Shown one piece after another: positions 41,827 to 52,215 of a DNA stretch of 64,000 nt. The stretch comes from Pseudonocardia kunmingensis (GTDB taxonomy: Bacteria; Actinomycetota; Actinomycetes; Mycobacteriales; Pseudonocardiaceae). Each line of letters starts with the position of its first letter. Positions within the stretch are counted from its first letter, which is position 1. The stretch covers positions 62,001 to 126,000 of the forward strand of contig NZ_VFPA01000005.1 of NCBI RefSeq assembly GCF_006716445.1, given 5' to 3'. Below the pieces are notes generated by a model. The model searched no databases, had not been told where the DNA came from, and was given only the letters and a program-made list of their open reading frames with translations. The position numbers and the translations under genes are program-made.

Positions 41827-43302
41827 ATGGACGTGACCGACCTCGACCACCGGAGCGCGACGGAGCTCGCCGGCCTGCTGACCGAGCGCGCGGTGTCGGC
41901 GGTGGAGCTGGCGGAGGCCGCGATCGTGCGGATCGAACGCCACGACGACGCGCTGAACGCCGTCTGCGTGCGGGACTTCGACCGGGCGCTCGACGCGGCC
42001 CGGGACGCCGACGCCGCGCGGGCCGGCGGCGAGCAGCGACCGCTGCTCGGGATCCCCATGACGGTCAAGGAGTCCTTCCACATGGCCGGCCTGCCGACCA
42101 CGTGGGGGATCCCGGAGTTCGCCGGTTTCGTCCCGGAGGCGGACGCACTGGCGGTGCAACGGGTCAAGGCGGCGGGCGCGGTCGTGCTGGGGAAGACGAA
42201 CGTGCCCCTCGTCCTGGGCGACCTGCAGAGCTACAACGAGGTGTACGGCACGACGAACAACCCGTGGGACACCTCCCGCACGCCGGGCGGCTCGTCGGGC
42301 GGGTCGGCCGCGGCGCTCGCCGCCGGGTTCGGGGCCCTGTCCCTCGGCTCGGACATCGGCGGCTCCCTGCGCAACCCGGCGCACTCCTGCGGGGTGTACG
42401 CGCACAAGCCGACGGTCGGGCTGCTGCCCCAGCGCGGGCACACGCCGCCGGGGCTGCCCGTGCTGTCCTTCGACGACGACCTGGCGGTCATCGGGCCGAT
42501 GGCCCGCAGCGCGGCGGACCTGCGGCTGCTGCTGGACCTGCTCGCCGAACCCGACCCGCTGGGCTCCCGCGCCGCCTACCGGCTCGCGCTCCCGCCTGCG
42601 CGGCACGAGACCCTGGCCGGGCACCGCGTGCTCGTCCTCGAGTCGCACCCGTTGCTCCCGACGGGCGCGAGCGTGCGCCGCGCGATCGCCGGGTTCGCCG
42701 AACGGCTCGCCGCGGCAGGGGCGACGGTGGCGCACGAGAGCCCGCTGCTGCCCGACCAGGCCGAGGCGGCCCGCCTGTACATGCGCATGCTGCTGTCGGA
42801 GCTCGGCGCGGGCTACCCGGCCGAGGTCTACGAGCGCGCCCGCGACGGCGCCGCGCGGCTGGATCCCGAGGACCACGGCCTCGCCGCCGAGCGCAGCCGC
42901 GGCACGGTGCTCAGCCACCGCGACTGGATGCTCGCCAGCCGCGAGCGCGCGCTGCTGCGCCGCCGTTGGCACGACCTGTTCGCCGAGTTCGACGTCGTGC
43001 TCTGCCCGATCATGCCGACCCCGGCGTTCCCGCACGACCACAGCCCGATCCCGACCCGCCGGATCCGCATCGACGGCCTCGACCAGGACGACCACGACTA
43101 CTTCGACCAGCTCGCCCTCGCCGGGATCGCCACGCTGCCCGGCCTGCCCGCGACGGTGCTGCCCGTGGGCACCTCCGAGGACGGCCTCCCGATCGGCGTG
43201 CAGGCCATCGGGGCGATGCACGCCGACCGCACCACCATCCGGTTCGCGGAGCTGGCCGAGCGCGAGTTCGGGGGATTCACGCCCCCGCCCTTGGACCGCT
43301 AG
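41827..43302 (+). CDS. Amidase signature family enzyme
   Basis: 491 residues. The Ser-cisSer-Lys triad is visible: Lys in TVKESF, cis-Ser in the GGSSGGSAAA loop and nucleophilic Ser in SDIGGSLRNPA. It hydrolyses amides, with substrate unknown; it is not GatA, as no gatB or gatC is nearby. The ATG at 41827 has GGAGG immediately upstream; GTG 41833 gives better spacing. The frame also reaches TTG 41797. It follows the Nudix gene, then 850 bp of gene-free DNA. Confidence 0.88.
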   Translation: MDVTDLDHRSATELAGLLTERAVSAVELAEAAIVRIERHDDALNAVCVRDFDRALDAARDADAARAGGEQRPLLGIPMTVKESFHMAGLPTTWGIPEFAGFVPEADALAVQRVKAAGAVVLGKTNVPLVLGDLQSYNEVYGTTNNPWDTSRTPGGSSGGSAAALAAGFGALSLGSDIGGSLRNPAHSCGVYAHKPTVGLLPQRGHTPPGLPVLSFDDDLAVIGPMARSAADLRLLLDLLAEPDPLGSRAAYRLALPPARHETLAGHRVLVLESHPLLPTGASVRRAIAGFAERLAAAGATVAHESPLLPDQAEAARLYMRMLLSELGAGYPAEVYERARDGAARLDPEDHGLAAERSRGTVLSHRDWMLASRERALLRRRWHDLFAEFDVVLCPIMPTPAFPHDHSPIPTRRIRIDGLDQDDHDYFDQLALAGIATLPGLPATVLPVGTSEDGLPIGVQAIGAMHADRTTIRFAELAEREFGGFTPPPLDR

Positions 43303-43386
43303 GGCGCTCGCCGGCTTCGATCACGGCGGCGCGGTGTGAGCCGCATGCCGGCATCGCGTACTCCTCGCCGGGATCATGGCCGTTCC

Positions 43387-43404
43387 CGCGTTCCGCGGAA
43401 CGCG
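43387..43404. terminator. Perfect 18-bp palindrome after the amidase gene
   Basis: CGCGTTCCGCGGAACGCG is fully self-complementary, 85 bp past the amidase stop. As RNA it would form a compact stem, so a terminator is likely; a protein-binding site is also possible. Confidence 0.45.
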
Positions 43405-43427
43405 CCCGTGCACGACCCCGTCTACGT

Positions 43428-43459
43428 CATGGGTCTCCGGCCGCGGTCGCAGACCCATG
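43428..43459. repeat. Hairpin with 9-bp stem
   Basis: CATGGGTCT and AGACCCATG form a perfect 9-bp inverted repeat around a 14-nt loop. It sits 26 bp left of the inverted duplication and may mark its outer edge. Confidence 0.5.
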
Positions 43460-43485
43460 GTGTCGATATGGTCAGGAAACCTTCT

Positions 43486-44034
43486 GTGGGCGCGCCGTTC
43501 CCGGCTCGAGACCACTGCCCCTCGGCCCGGCCCGGGTCTTCGCCGCAGTCAGCGCTTTCCTCTGCCCCCGCCGGTCGGCGAGGTGGCCGGGTTGGGTGAA
43601 CTACCGAATGTTGTGGCCGGGTGGGCGGCCGTTCCCGACCTGGCCCAGGCCTGTCGGGGACGAGACCGTCGCTGCCGGGTGGGTGCGCACCTTGCTGTGG
43701 TCCCGTTCCACCCCCCGGACCCGTGATCAGCGGGAACGAGAGCCATGCGCCTGCGGGGGTGCGGCTCAGGCCCCCGGTTCGCCGATGAAGCCCTGTCGTC
43801 GGAGGGGTTGGGGGACGGCACCACAGCCGGTTGAGTGGCACCCGGCGGGGACGGTCTCGTCGTGGACCGGCCGGGGCCAGGTCGGGGACGGCTGTCATGG
43901 CGACCACGTCACCCGGTAGTTGTGCCAACCGAGCCACCCTCGCCGCGGGGGGCGGGCATGGTGCCGGGGTGACTGCGAGTGGGGCCTGGACGTGGGGTGG
44001 GGCAGCGGTCTCGAGCCGGGAACGGCGCGCCCAC
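43486..44034. repeat. Inverted duplication of a ~240-bp element
   Basis: The outer ends, 43486-43521 and 43999-44034, are inverted copies of 36 bp with one mismatch. Inward, similarity continues in blocks, for example CCCGACCTGGCCC and GACGAGACCGTC on each side, to a centre near 43760. So two homologous sequences face each other. Both halves translate similarly in the same relative frame (RRSRLET..AP, AVPDLA), so they may be relics of coding DNA or of a palindromic mobile element. No transposase is visible. Confidence 0.7.
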
Positions 44035-44153
44035 CGCAACCCGCCCCGCCCGTCAGGAGCCCTGGGGGAATGGGCCGCGTGCTCACGCCCACCGAATCAG
44101 CCCACGCGACCCGTCGACGGGGTGCGTGGACGGCCGGTGATCGCGGCCCGCGG

Positions 44154-45563
<1,410 letters not shown>

Positions 45564-45592
45564 GGGTACGACTCTAGGCCGCGGTCGGGCCG

Positions 45593-46786
45593 TCAATTCC
45601 GGACGGCCACCGCCACGAACTGGGTCACCTGGGTGTCGGAGAAGTTGTCGTCGCTGACGAGCACCAGGGTCCGCGACCCGTCGGCGCGGTCGGGGCCCCA
45701 CGCCATGCCCTCGACGTTGTCGAGCGAGGCCAGCGGGAGCTCGGCCAGGTCCAGGAGCAGGCGCTTTCGCACCGGTGTCACTCCGGCGGCCGACCCGCCC
45801 TCCGGGATGTGCGTGGCGCCGGCCGTGTCGACGTCGTAGAGGCGCACGGCGTTGCCCACCCCGGTGACGAACGAGCGCTCGAGCACCAGGAAGCGGGTGG
45901 GGTCGGCGGCGTCCACGGCGAGTATCGCCGTGACGCCGTTGTTCGCGAAGCCGCCCGCGGGCACCGGGTCGGCGAAGATCGGTTCCTGCGGGTAGGCGAA
46001 GCGGGAGACGACCTCACCGGTGCGGGTCCGGACCACGATCCGCGACACCGCGCCCGCCGCCCGCGTCGGCACCGCGCCGTCCTGGAGCAGCGGGCCCTCC
46101 AGCGCCGTGACGACGAGCTCGCCTCCGTCGGCGAAGGTGAGGCCCTCCGGCCCGAGGTTCTGCCGGATGCCGCGCTCCGTCGCGTCGGCCCGGTGCTCGG
46201 GCGGCACGGTCAGCTCGTCCCCGGACCGGCCGTCCCGCTCGGCGAACCGGACGGTGGGGTCGATCAGCGTCGGCGGGCCGCCGTCGGCGGGGACGATCCG
46301 CTCCCCCTCCTGGCTCCACAGCAGCCCACCGCCGATCGGGTCGACGCGGATGTCCTCGGGGTCGACGGTGGTGCCGTCGCCGCCCTCCAGCGGCGGGTAC
46401 GGCGTGCCGTCCGGGCGCAGGAACGGGGTCGTGCCGGTGAGCTCGACCGCCGACAGCGCCCCGTCGGGACCGTCGAAGCGCAGGTCGGCGGTGTAGAACC
46501 GGGCCGGTGCAAGCTCGGACCGGTCGTCGCTGACGACGAACCACGTGCCGGTGGCCGGGTCGCGGTCCAGCCCGGAGAGGCCGCCGACGGTGGTGCCGGC
46601 GAACTGCGTGCCGGACGGGATGCGCTGCTCGCCGAGGAACCCGGCGACCTGCAGCGGCGGCGGGGCCGGCGGGGCGGGCGCCGCGACGGGCGCGGTGGGC
46701 GCGGCCGCGGCGCCGCACGCGGCCGAGGTCACGACGAGGGCGAGCGCGACGGGGACGCCGAGCGCGCGCGGGCGGAGGGACGACAT
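45593..46786 (-). CDS. Secreted lipoprotein, phytase-like esterase domain
   Basis: 397 residues. Signal peptide with lipobox VTSAAC at about 19-24, an Ala/Pro linker, then the esterase-like phytase beta-propeller (TTVGGLSGLDRDPATGTWFVVSDDR; NLGPEGLTFADGGELVV; LDNVEGMAWG). The ATG at 46786 is used. Members are extracellular, calcium-dependent in some cases, with unclear substrates. 30 bp from lpd but with its own likely promoter. Confidence 0.82.
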   Translation of the reverse strand: MSSLRPRALGVPVALALVVTSAACGAAAAPTAPVAAPAPPAPPPLQVAGFLGEQRIPSGTQFAGTTVGGLSGLDRDPATGTWFVVSDDRSELAPARFYTADLRFDGPDGALSAVELTGTTPFLRPDGTPYPPLEGGDGTTVDPEDIRVDPIGGGLLWSQEGERIVPADGGPPTLIDPTVRFAERDGRSGDELTVPPEHRADATERGIRQNLGPEGLTFADGGELVVTALEGPLLQDGAVPTRAAGAVSRIVVRTRTGEVVSRFAYPQEPIFADPVPAGGFANNGVTAILAVDAADPTRFLVLERSFVTGVGNAVRLYDVDTAGATHIPEGGSAAGVTPVRKRLLLDLAELPLASLDNVEGMAWGPDRADGSRTLVLVSDDNFSDTQVTQFVAVAVRN

Positions 46787-46859
46787 GGGGGCATCCCACC
46801 CGGACGGGGCGACCGGGAGGTGACGCCGACGTGGCCGGGCGGCGACCCGCGCGGGGCCG

Positions 46860-47372
46860 CTACCGGCGGTCGCGGGCAGTGGTTGCGGGGTCGTCGGCGG
46901 CCGGCCACACGGGCACGTCCGACAGGTGGGAGACGAGCGTGTCGCTGATGTCGCGCAACGCCGCGACCTGCTCGGCCGACAGCGCGTCGAACAGCCCGCG
47001 GCGCACGGCTTCGACGTGGGCCGGCGCGACCGCCTGCAGGCGGGCCAGCCCCTCGTCGGTGAGCTCGGCGATCGCGCCGCGCCTGTCGTCGGCACAGGGC
47101 CTGCGCCGGACCCACCCGGACTCCTCCAGCCGCGCCACCGCGTGCGAGATGCGGCTGCGCGAGGACAGCGACGTGGAGGCGAGGTCGCTCATCCGCAGCT
47201 CCCGGTCGGGGGCCTCGGACAGCCGCACGAGGATCTCGTAGTAGGCGTGCGGGAGGCCCGAATCCTGCTGCAGCTGCCGTTCGATGCCGTCGAAGAACAG
47301 CCGGTTGGCCGTCAGGAAGCTGCGCCACGTGTGCTGCTCGTCGTCATCGAGCCACCGTGTGTCCGACACCAC
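46860..47372 (-). CDS. MarR family transcriptional regulator
   Basis: 170 residues. MarR winged helix: LPHAYYEILVRLSEAP, LRMSDLASTSLSSRSRISHAVARLEESGWV, wing CADDRRGAIAELTDEG. GTG start at 47372, divergent from the YceI gene, over a pair of 14-bp inverted repeats that are the likely operators. MarR-YceI pairs recur in actinobacteria. Confidence 0.88.
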   Translation of the reverse strand: MVSDTRWLDDDEQHTWRSFLTANRLFFDGIERQLQQDSGLPHAYYEILVRLSEAPDRELRMSDLASTSLSSRSRISHAVARLEESGWVRRRPCADDRRGAIAELTDEGLARLQAVAPAHVEAVRRGLFDALSAEQVAALRDISDTLVSHLSDVPVWPAADDPATTARDRR

Positions 47373-47382
47373 ACCTCCGGAA

Positions 47383-47441
47383 TAGTTGAACGCTCATGCG
47401 CCTTCAGCTAGTGTCCGTCTCAACAACTGAGCGTTCAACTA
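47383..47441. promoter_or_regulatory. Paired inverted operator sites for the MarR protein
   Basis: TAGTTGAACGCTCA (47383-47396) and its exact inverse TGAGCGTTCAACTA (47428-47441) lie 31 bp apart in the gap between marR and yceI. Each site is itself near-palindromic (TGAACG/CGCTCA), so two MarR dimers could bind and control both promoters. Confidence 0.7.
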
Positions 47442-47455
47442 ACTTGGGAGAACCG

Positions 47456-48019
47456 ATGACCACGGCAGGAACGACCACCATCCCCGGCTACCTCGCGGGC
47501 ACCTGGGACATCGACCCCGTGCACTCCGATGTCTCCTTCACGGTCCGTCACATGATGGTGAGCAAGGTACGCGGTCGCTTCGGGTCGTTCTCGGGCGAGA
47601 TCGTCACGGGCGAGGACCTGGCGAGCTCCTCGGTCACCGCGTCGCTCGACGCCACGTCGATCGACACCGGCAACGAGCAGCGCGACGGGCACATCCGCTC
47701 GGCCGACTTCTTCGACGCCGAGAACCACCCGCAGTGGACCTTCCGCTCCACCGGCGTGCGCACCGACGGTGGGGACCTCGTGCTGGACGGCGAGCTCACG
47801 ATCAAGGGCGTCACCCGTCCCGTGTCCCTGGACCTCGAGGTCGTCGGCTTCGGCCCGGACGCCTTCGGCGGCACCCGCGCCGGCTTCTCGGCCTCGGGCA
47901 CGATCGACCGCAACGACTTCGGCGTCGACATCAAGATGCCGCTCGACGGCGGGGGCGTCGTCGTCAGCGACAAGGTGCAGATCAACCTGGAGATCCAGGG
48001 CGTGCTGCGCCAGTCCTGA
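47456..48019 (+). CDS. YceI family protein
   Basis: 187 residues of lipocalin-like YceI fold: GTWDIDPVHSDVSFTVRHMMVSKVRGRF, DATSIDTGNEQRDGHIRSADFFD, GELTIKGVTRPVSLDLEVVG. It binds polyisoprenoids or other amphiphiles. No signal peptide, so cytoplasmic. ATG 47456 with GGGAG upstream is used. Regulated by the divergent MarR (inferred). Confidence 0.92.
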   Translation: MTTAGTTTIPGYLAGTWDIDPVHSDVSFTVRHMMVSKVRGRFGSFSGEIVTGEDLASSSVTASLDATSIDTGNEQRDGHIRSADFFDAENHPQWTFRSTGVRTDGGDLVLDGELTIKGVTRPVSLDLEVVGFGPDAFGGTRAGFSASGTIDRNDFGVDIKMPLDGGGVVVSDKVQINLEIQGVLRQS

Positions 48020-48032
48020 GGGGGCACCGCCG

Positions 48033-48081
48033 GACCAACGGCACTCTCGTCGGCCAGGTACCGACGAGAGTGCCGTTCGTC
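48033..48081. repeat. 49-bp palindromic repeat, copy 4
   Basis: Left arm GACCAACGGCACTCTCGTCGG, loop CCAGGTA, right arm CCGACGAGAGTGCCGTTCGTC: 20 of 21 pairs. Both arms carry the TCTCG/CGAGA variant, so the stem pairs despite differing from copies 2 and 5. It lies 13 bp after the YceI stop, between two forward-strand genes. Confidence 0.87.
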
Positions 48082-48162
48082 GTCTCGGGAACCCTTCGCA
48101 GCCGACCCCCGGCATGAGAAGCTTCGCCGATCCCGAGTGCGGGTGGCGAGCGAGGAGGCTCG

Positions 48163-50235
48163 ATGGACGAGAGCGGGGCCGGCAGCGCCACGACACCGGA
48201 GCCGACACCAGGGCCGGAACCCGGACCGACGCCGGCGCCGCGCGCCCGGATCAACCCGGTGGTCTTCTACGGCTCGGGCGCGGTCACCCTGGTCATCGCG
48301 ATCTGGGCGATCATCACCCCGACCGCCGCGGCCGACACCATCGGTGCGGTGGTCGGCTGGACCTCCGAGTGGTTCGGCTGGTTCTACATCCTGCTCTCGA
48401 CCGCGATCCTGGTCTTCGTGATCTTCGTGGGTGGGTCCCGCCTCGGCCGGACCAGGCTCGGCCCGGAGCACTCACGGCCGGAGTTCAGCACGTTCGCATG
48501 GGCGTCGATGCTGTTCGCCGCCGGTATCGGCACCGACCTGATGTTCTTCGCCGTCGTCGAGCCGGTCACGCAGTACCTCACACCACCGCGCGGCGAGGGC
48601 GGCACCCTGGCGGCCGCCGAGGACGCCGTGGTGTGGACGCTGTTCCACTACGGGATCAGCGGGTGGGGGATGTACGCGCTGATGGGCATGGCGCTGGCCT
48701 ACTTCGCCTACCGCAGGAACCTGCCACTCGCCATCCGGTCCGCGCTCTACCCGGTGTTCGGCAAGCGGATCCACGGCGGGATCGGCACCGCCGTCGACCT
48801 CGCCGCGGTGCTCGGCACCATCTTCGGCGTCGCCGCGTCGCTCGGCATCGGCGTGGTGCTGCTCAACTACGGGCTCTTCTTCCTCTTCGGGATCCCCGAG
48901 GGGACGGCGGCCCAGGTCGGGCTGGTGGCCGTGGCGGTCGCGATGGCCACGGTCTCGGCGGTCAGCGGCGTCGACCGGGGCATCAAGCTGCTGTCCCAGC
49001 TCAACGTGCTGCTCGCGATCGGGCTCGCCCTCTACCTCCTCGTCGTGGGCGACACCGTGTTCCTGCTCAACGGCATCGTGCAGAACGTCGGCGACTTCGT
49101 CAGCTCCTTCCCCGGCATGACGATGGAGACCTTCGCCTACGACCGCCCGGTGGACTGGCTCAACGCGTGGACGCTGTTCTTCTGGGCGTGGTGGATCGCG
49201 TGGGCGTCGTTCGTGGGGCTGTTCCTCGCCCGGATCTCCCGCGGGCGCACCATCCGGGAGTTCGTGGCCGGGACGCTGGTCATCCCGTTCACCTACATCG
49301 TCATGTGGATCTCGATCTTCGGCAACAGCGCGATCGACGTCATCCGCGACGGCGACACCGCGTTCGGGGAGAACACGGTCGCCAACAACGCACAGGGCTT
49401 CTACGAGCTCCTCGCCCAGTACCCGGGCGTCACGTTCATCGCCGCGGTCGCCACCTTCGTCGGCCTGCTGTTCTACGTGACCTCGGCCGACTCGGCCGCA
49501 CTGGTGATGAGCAACCTGACCTCGCGCCTCCCGACGGTGCACTCGGACGGGGCGCCGGGGGTGCGCATCTTCTGGGCGGTGGCAACCGGCCTGCTCACCG
49601 TGGGGATGCTCGTCGTCGGCGGGGTGCCCGCGCTGCAGAACGCCACCATCATCATGGGGCTGCCGTTCGCGTTCGTGCTGGTGCTCGTGATGTACGGGCT
49701 GTACTCCGCCCTGCGGACGGAGGCCCTGCACGCGGAGGGCCAGGAGCAGAGCCTGCGCTCCTCCCTCTCCTGGCGCAGCGCGCCCGACGGGCACCGGCAC
49801 GGCGGCCCGGGCTGGCGGGCGCGGATCGACCGGGCGATGTCGTTCCCCGGCCCGGAGCGCGCCGAGGAGTTCCTCGCCGAGGTGGCGCTACCCGCGGTCG
49901 AGGAGGTGGCCGCGCACCTGCAGGAGCGGGGAGTGCGGGCACGGGCGCAGCAGGACCGCGACGAGGACGGCAGCAGCTTCGTCGAGCTGACCGCCGATCT
50001 CGGCGAGGAGCACCCGTTCCGCTACCAGATCCGGCCGCGCGAGGTGCCCGTGCCGGTCTACGGGCCCGCGTTCCCGAAGGGCACCGACACCTACTGTCGT
50101 CTCGAGGTGCACCTGCGCGAAGGGGGCCAGGGCTACGACGTCATGGGGTACAGCTACGGGCAGCTGACCGACGACATCCTCGACCAGTACGAACGCCACC
50201 TCGAGTTCGTCCGGGTGCAGCAGATCGGTACCTGA
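48163..50235 (+). CDS. betT: BCCT family transporter, BetT-like (choline)
   Basis: 690 residues, 12 predicted helices plus a cytoplasmic C-terminal domain of about 140 residues as in BetT. FAAGIGTDLMFFAVVEPV replaces the GMGWG glycine-betaine motif and resembles the choline-type BetT sequence; the WTLFFWAWWIAWASFVGLF segment is the substrate-binding helix. Proton-driven choline uptake with osmotic control by the C-terminus is known for BetT. The gene is preceded by GAGGAGG. No betA or betB gene nearby. Confidence 0.87.
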   Translation: MDESGAGSATTPEPTPGPEPGPTPAPRARINPVVFYGSGAVTLVIAIWAIITPTAAADTIGAVVGWTSEWFGWFYILLSTAILVFVIFVGGSRLGRTRLGPEHSRPEFSTFAWASMLFAAGIGTDLMFFAVVEPVTQYLTPPRGEGGTLAAAEDAVVWTLFHYGISGWGMYALMGMALAYFAYRRNLPLAIRSALYPVFGKRIHGGIGTAVDLAAVLGTIFGVAASLGIGVVLLNYGLFFLFGIPEGTAAQVGLVAVAVAMATVSAVSGVDRGIKLLSQLNVLLAIGLALYLLVVGDTVFLLNGIVQNVGDFVSSFPGMTMETFAYDRPVDWLNAWTLFFWAWWIAWASFVGLFLARISRGRTIREFVAGTLVIPFTYIVMWISIFGNSAIDVIRDGDTAFGENTVANNAQGFYELLAQYPGVTFIAAVATFVGLLFYVTSADSAALVMSNLTSRLPTVHSDGAPGVRIFWAVATGLLTVGMLVVGGVPALQNATIIMGLPFAFVLVLVMYGLYSALRTEALHAEGQEQSLRSSLSWRSAPDGHRHGGPGWRARIDRAMSFPGPERAEEFLAEVALPAVEEVAAHLQERGVRARAQQDRDEDGSSFVELTADLGEEHPFRYQIRPREVPVPVYGPAFPKGTDTYCRLEVHLREGGQGYDVMGYSYGQLTDDILDQYERHLEFVRVQQIGT

Positions 50236-50302
50236 TCGCAGCCGGACACCGTCGGTGGCCGGGACGGCGCGAGCCGTCAGGGGCGGGCGATACCGTTGCC
50301 GG

Positions 50303-51007
50303 GTGGTCTACCGCGAGGCCCTGCCGCCGCCCGCGCTGCGGGGCGAGGTCGAGCGAGTCTGGACGGTGCGCGTCGCCGACGACGCGCCCGCCCGCGTGCA
50401 GCAGGTGCTGCCCGACGGCTGCATGGACCTCGTCTGGACGGGCCGCGAGCTGCTCGTCGCCGGGCCGGACACCGCCCCGCACCCGGCCCGGCGCGAACCC
50501 GGTGACATCGGGGCGGGTCTGCGCTTCGCCCCCGGCCGGCTGCCTGCGCTGCTCGGGGTGCCTGCGGTGGAGGTGCGCAACCGGCGGGTGCCGCTGGAGG
50601 CGCTGCGCCCGGACCTCGCCCGGCGCGCCCTCGCCCGCCTGGAGCAGGGCGCCTCCCCCGTCCCGGTGCTCCTCGCGGTGACGACGGCGCTGCCCGGTTC
50701 GCCCGCGGAGGCCGCCCTGCGGGTGGTGAGCGCCCACCTCGACGCCGGTGCCACGGCCCGCGACACCGCCGAGCACCTCGGCTGGACCGAGCGCTCCCTG
50801 CACCGCCGCTGCCTGGCCGCGTTCGGCTACGGCCCGGCGGTGCTGCGCCGCGTGCTGCGCTTCCGGCGGGCCGCGGCGCTGCTGCACGACGGCGTCCCGA
50901 TCGCGCAGGCCGCGGCGGCGGCCGGCTACGCGGACCAGCCGCACCTGTCCCGCGAGGTCAGGGCGTTGGCCGGGGTCGCACCCGGTCAGCTCGCCAGGGG
51001 CGCGTAG
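50303..51007 (+). CDS. AraC family regulator with DUF6597-type N-terminus
   Basis: 234 residues. N-terminal sensing domain (QVLPDGCMDLVWTGRELLVAGPD), C-terminal AraC HTH (ARDTAEHLGWTERSLHRRC and IAQAAAAAGYADQPHLSREV). GTG 50303 is the start nearest homologues; the frame extends to 50255. Its last 22 bp overlap the convergent VOC gene, an AraC-VOC arrangement seen again at 6.3-7.2 kb. Confidence 0.85.
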   Translation: MVYREALPPPALRGEVERVWTVRVADDAPARVQQVLPDGCMDLVWTGRELLVAGPDTAPHPARREPGDIGAGLRFAPGRLPALLGVPAVEVRNRRVPLEALRPDLARRALARLEQGASPVPVLLAVTTALPGSPAEAALRVVSAHLDAGATARDTAEHLGWTERSLHRRCLAAFGYGPAVLRRVLRFRRAAALLHDGVPIAQAAAAAGYADQPHLSREVRALAGVAPGQLARGA

Positions 51008-51387
51008 AGGTCCACGCCGTTGCCGTCCGGGTCGTGCACGCAGGCGTAGCGCTGCCCCCACGGCGCGTCGAACGGCGCCAGCTCGCCGTGGTGCCCGGCC
51101 GCCGTGAGCTCCGCGTACGCCGCGTCCACGGCACGCGCGTCCGGCAGCGCCACGGCCAGCCCGATCCGGCCCGCACCGGGGACGGCCTCCCACTCCGGGT
51201 AGAACGAGCGGACCGTCTCCTCGGTGTCGAACATCAGGCGCATCCCGCCGCCCAGCGGCACCTCCGCGTGCGGCTGGTCCTCGGCGCCGTCGGGCACGGC
51301 CAGCCCGAGCGCCCGGTAGAACGCCAGCGCCTTCGCCATGTCGGCGACCACCACGCCGACCGCGTCCAGCTTCGCTTCGATCGTCAT
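50986..51387 (-). CDS. VOC (glyoxalase-like) family protein
   Basis: 133 residues: one VOC domain (VGVVVADMAKALAFYRALGL; CVHDPDGNGVDLYAP at the end). Its ATG overlaps the AraC stop (ATGA at 51384-51387) and its 3' end overlaps the convergent AraC gene. It sits between two AraC genes, so one likely controls it. Substrate unknown. Confidence 0.83.
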   Translation of the reverse strand: MTIEAKLDAVGVVVADMAKALAFYRALGLAVPDGAEDQPHAEVPLGGGMRLMFDTEETVRSFYPEWEAVPGAGRIGLAVALPDARAVDAAYAELTAAGHHGELAPFDAPWGQRYACVHDPDGNGVDLYAPLAS

Positions 51388-52178
51388 GCCCGCGACGGTA
51401 GGCGCGCCCCCGGCCCTCCGTCGTGAACGGATCGGACACGGCCGGAGTGCGCTCCGGGGGTGTGGCCGTAGGTGCGGCGGAACACGTCGATGAACGCGCT
51501 CGTCGACGCCCAGCCGCAGCGGTGGGCCACCGTGGTCACGGCGGCACCGTCGGCCAGCATCCGCAGCGCGTGGTAGAGGCGCAGCTGGGTGCGCCACTGC
51601 GGGAAGCTCATCCCGAACTCGGCGCGGAAGAGGCGCGAGAGGGTGCGCTCACCCGCGCCGGCCTCCGCGCCGAGCGCGGCCAACGTGCGCCCGTCCGCCG
51701 GATCGCGGCGCACGGCGTCGCACACGGCGACCAGCCGGGGGTCGCGGGGCTCGGGCAGGTGCACCGGGCGCTGCGGGGACGCGCGCAGCTCGTCGAGCAG
51801 TACGGCGCGCAGCCTGCCGCGCGCGGGGCTGTCGTCGTGCGGGGAGCGGGTGTAGGCGCGGATCAGCTCGCGCAGGAGCGGGCCCACCTCCAGGACGGTG
51901 GGCGCGTCCAGGCCGAGCGGGTTCTCGGTCGCGGGCACCCCGAGCATGTGCAGGTCGAGCCGGCCGTGCGCGCGGTGGGCGTGGACGGTGCCCGCCGGCA
52001 CCCAGATCGCGCGCGTGCCGGGGGCGAACCAGGTGCCGGCGCCGGTGGTGATGGCCAGCACGCCGGAGCCCGCGTAGAGGATCTGGTGGTCGTCGTGGCG
52101 GTGCGGGTCGATGCTCTCACCGGCGGCGAGCGACTGGACCCGTGTCGGCGCCGTCGGCGTGTGGCGGGCTTCCGGCAT
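51384..52178 (-). CDS. AraC family regulator with cupin N-terminus
   Basis: 264 residues. Cupin-type ligand domain (DPHRHDDHQILYAGSGVLAITT, WVPAGTVHAHRAH) and AraC HTH (LAALGAEAGAGERTLSRLFRAEFG; VTTVAHRCGWASTSAFIDVFRRTYG). ATG 52178 is preferred over upstream ATG 52256, which would run into the divergent pump gene. It overlaps the VOC gene and faces the FsmR-like exporter. Confidence 0.87.
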   Translation of the reverse strand: MPEARHTPTAPTRVQSLAAGESIDPHRHDDHQILYAGSGVLAITTGAGTWFAPGTRAIWVPAGTVHAHRAHGRLDLHMLGVPATENPLGLDAPTVLEVGPLLRELIRAYTRSPHDDSPARGRLRAVLLDELRASPQRPVHLPEPRDPRLVAVCDAVRRDPADGRTLAALGAEAGAGERTLSRLFRAEFGMSFPQWRTQLRLYHALRMLADGAAVTTVAHRCGWASTSAFIDVFRRTYGHTPGAHSGRVRSVHDGGPGARLPSRA

Positions 52179-52215
52179 ACCTTGGCACTTTATCGGAAGC
52201 GCGACAGCGTCGTCG

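Larger units (their letters stand above)
43303..44153. other. Gene-free stretch with hairpins and an inverted duplication
   Basis: 851 bp between the amidase and lpd with no credible gene. It contains an 18-bp perfect palindrome, a 9-bp-stem hairpin and two facing copies of a 240-bp element (listed separately). Several open frames cross it on both strands but none has a domain or ribosome site I recognise. Confidence 0.7.

Noticed and set aside
43303..44153. Genes in the 850-bp gap after the amidase
   Set aside because: Open frames exist on both strands, but they have no recognisable domain and lie on an inverted duplication; I see no tRNA or known RNA fold.
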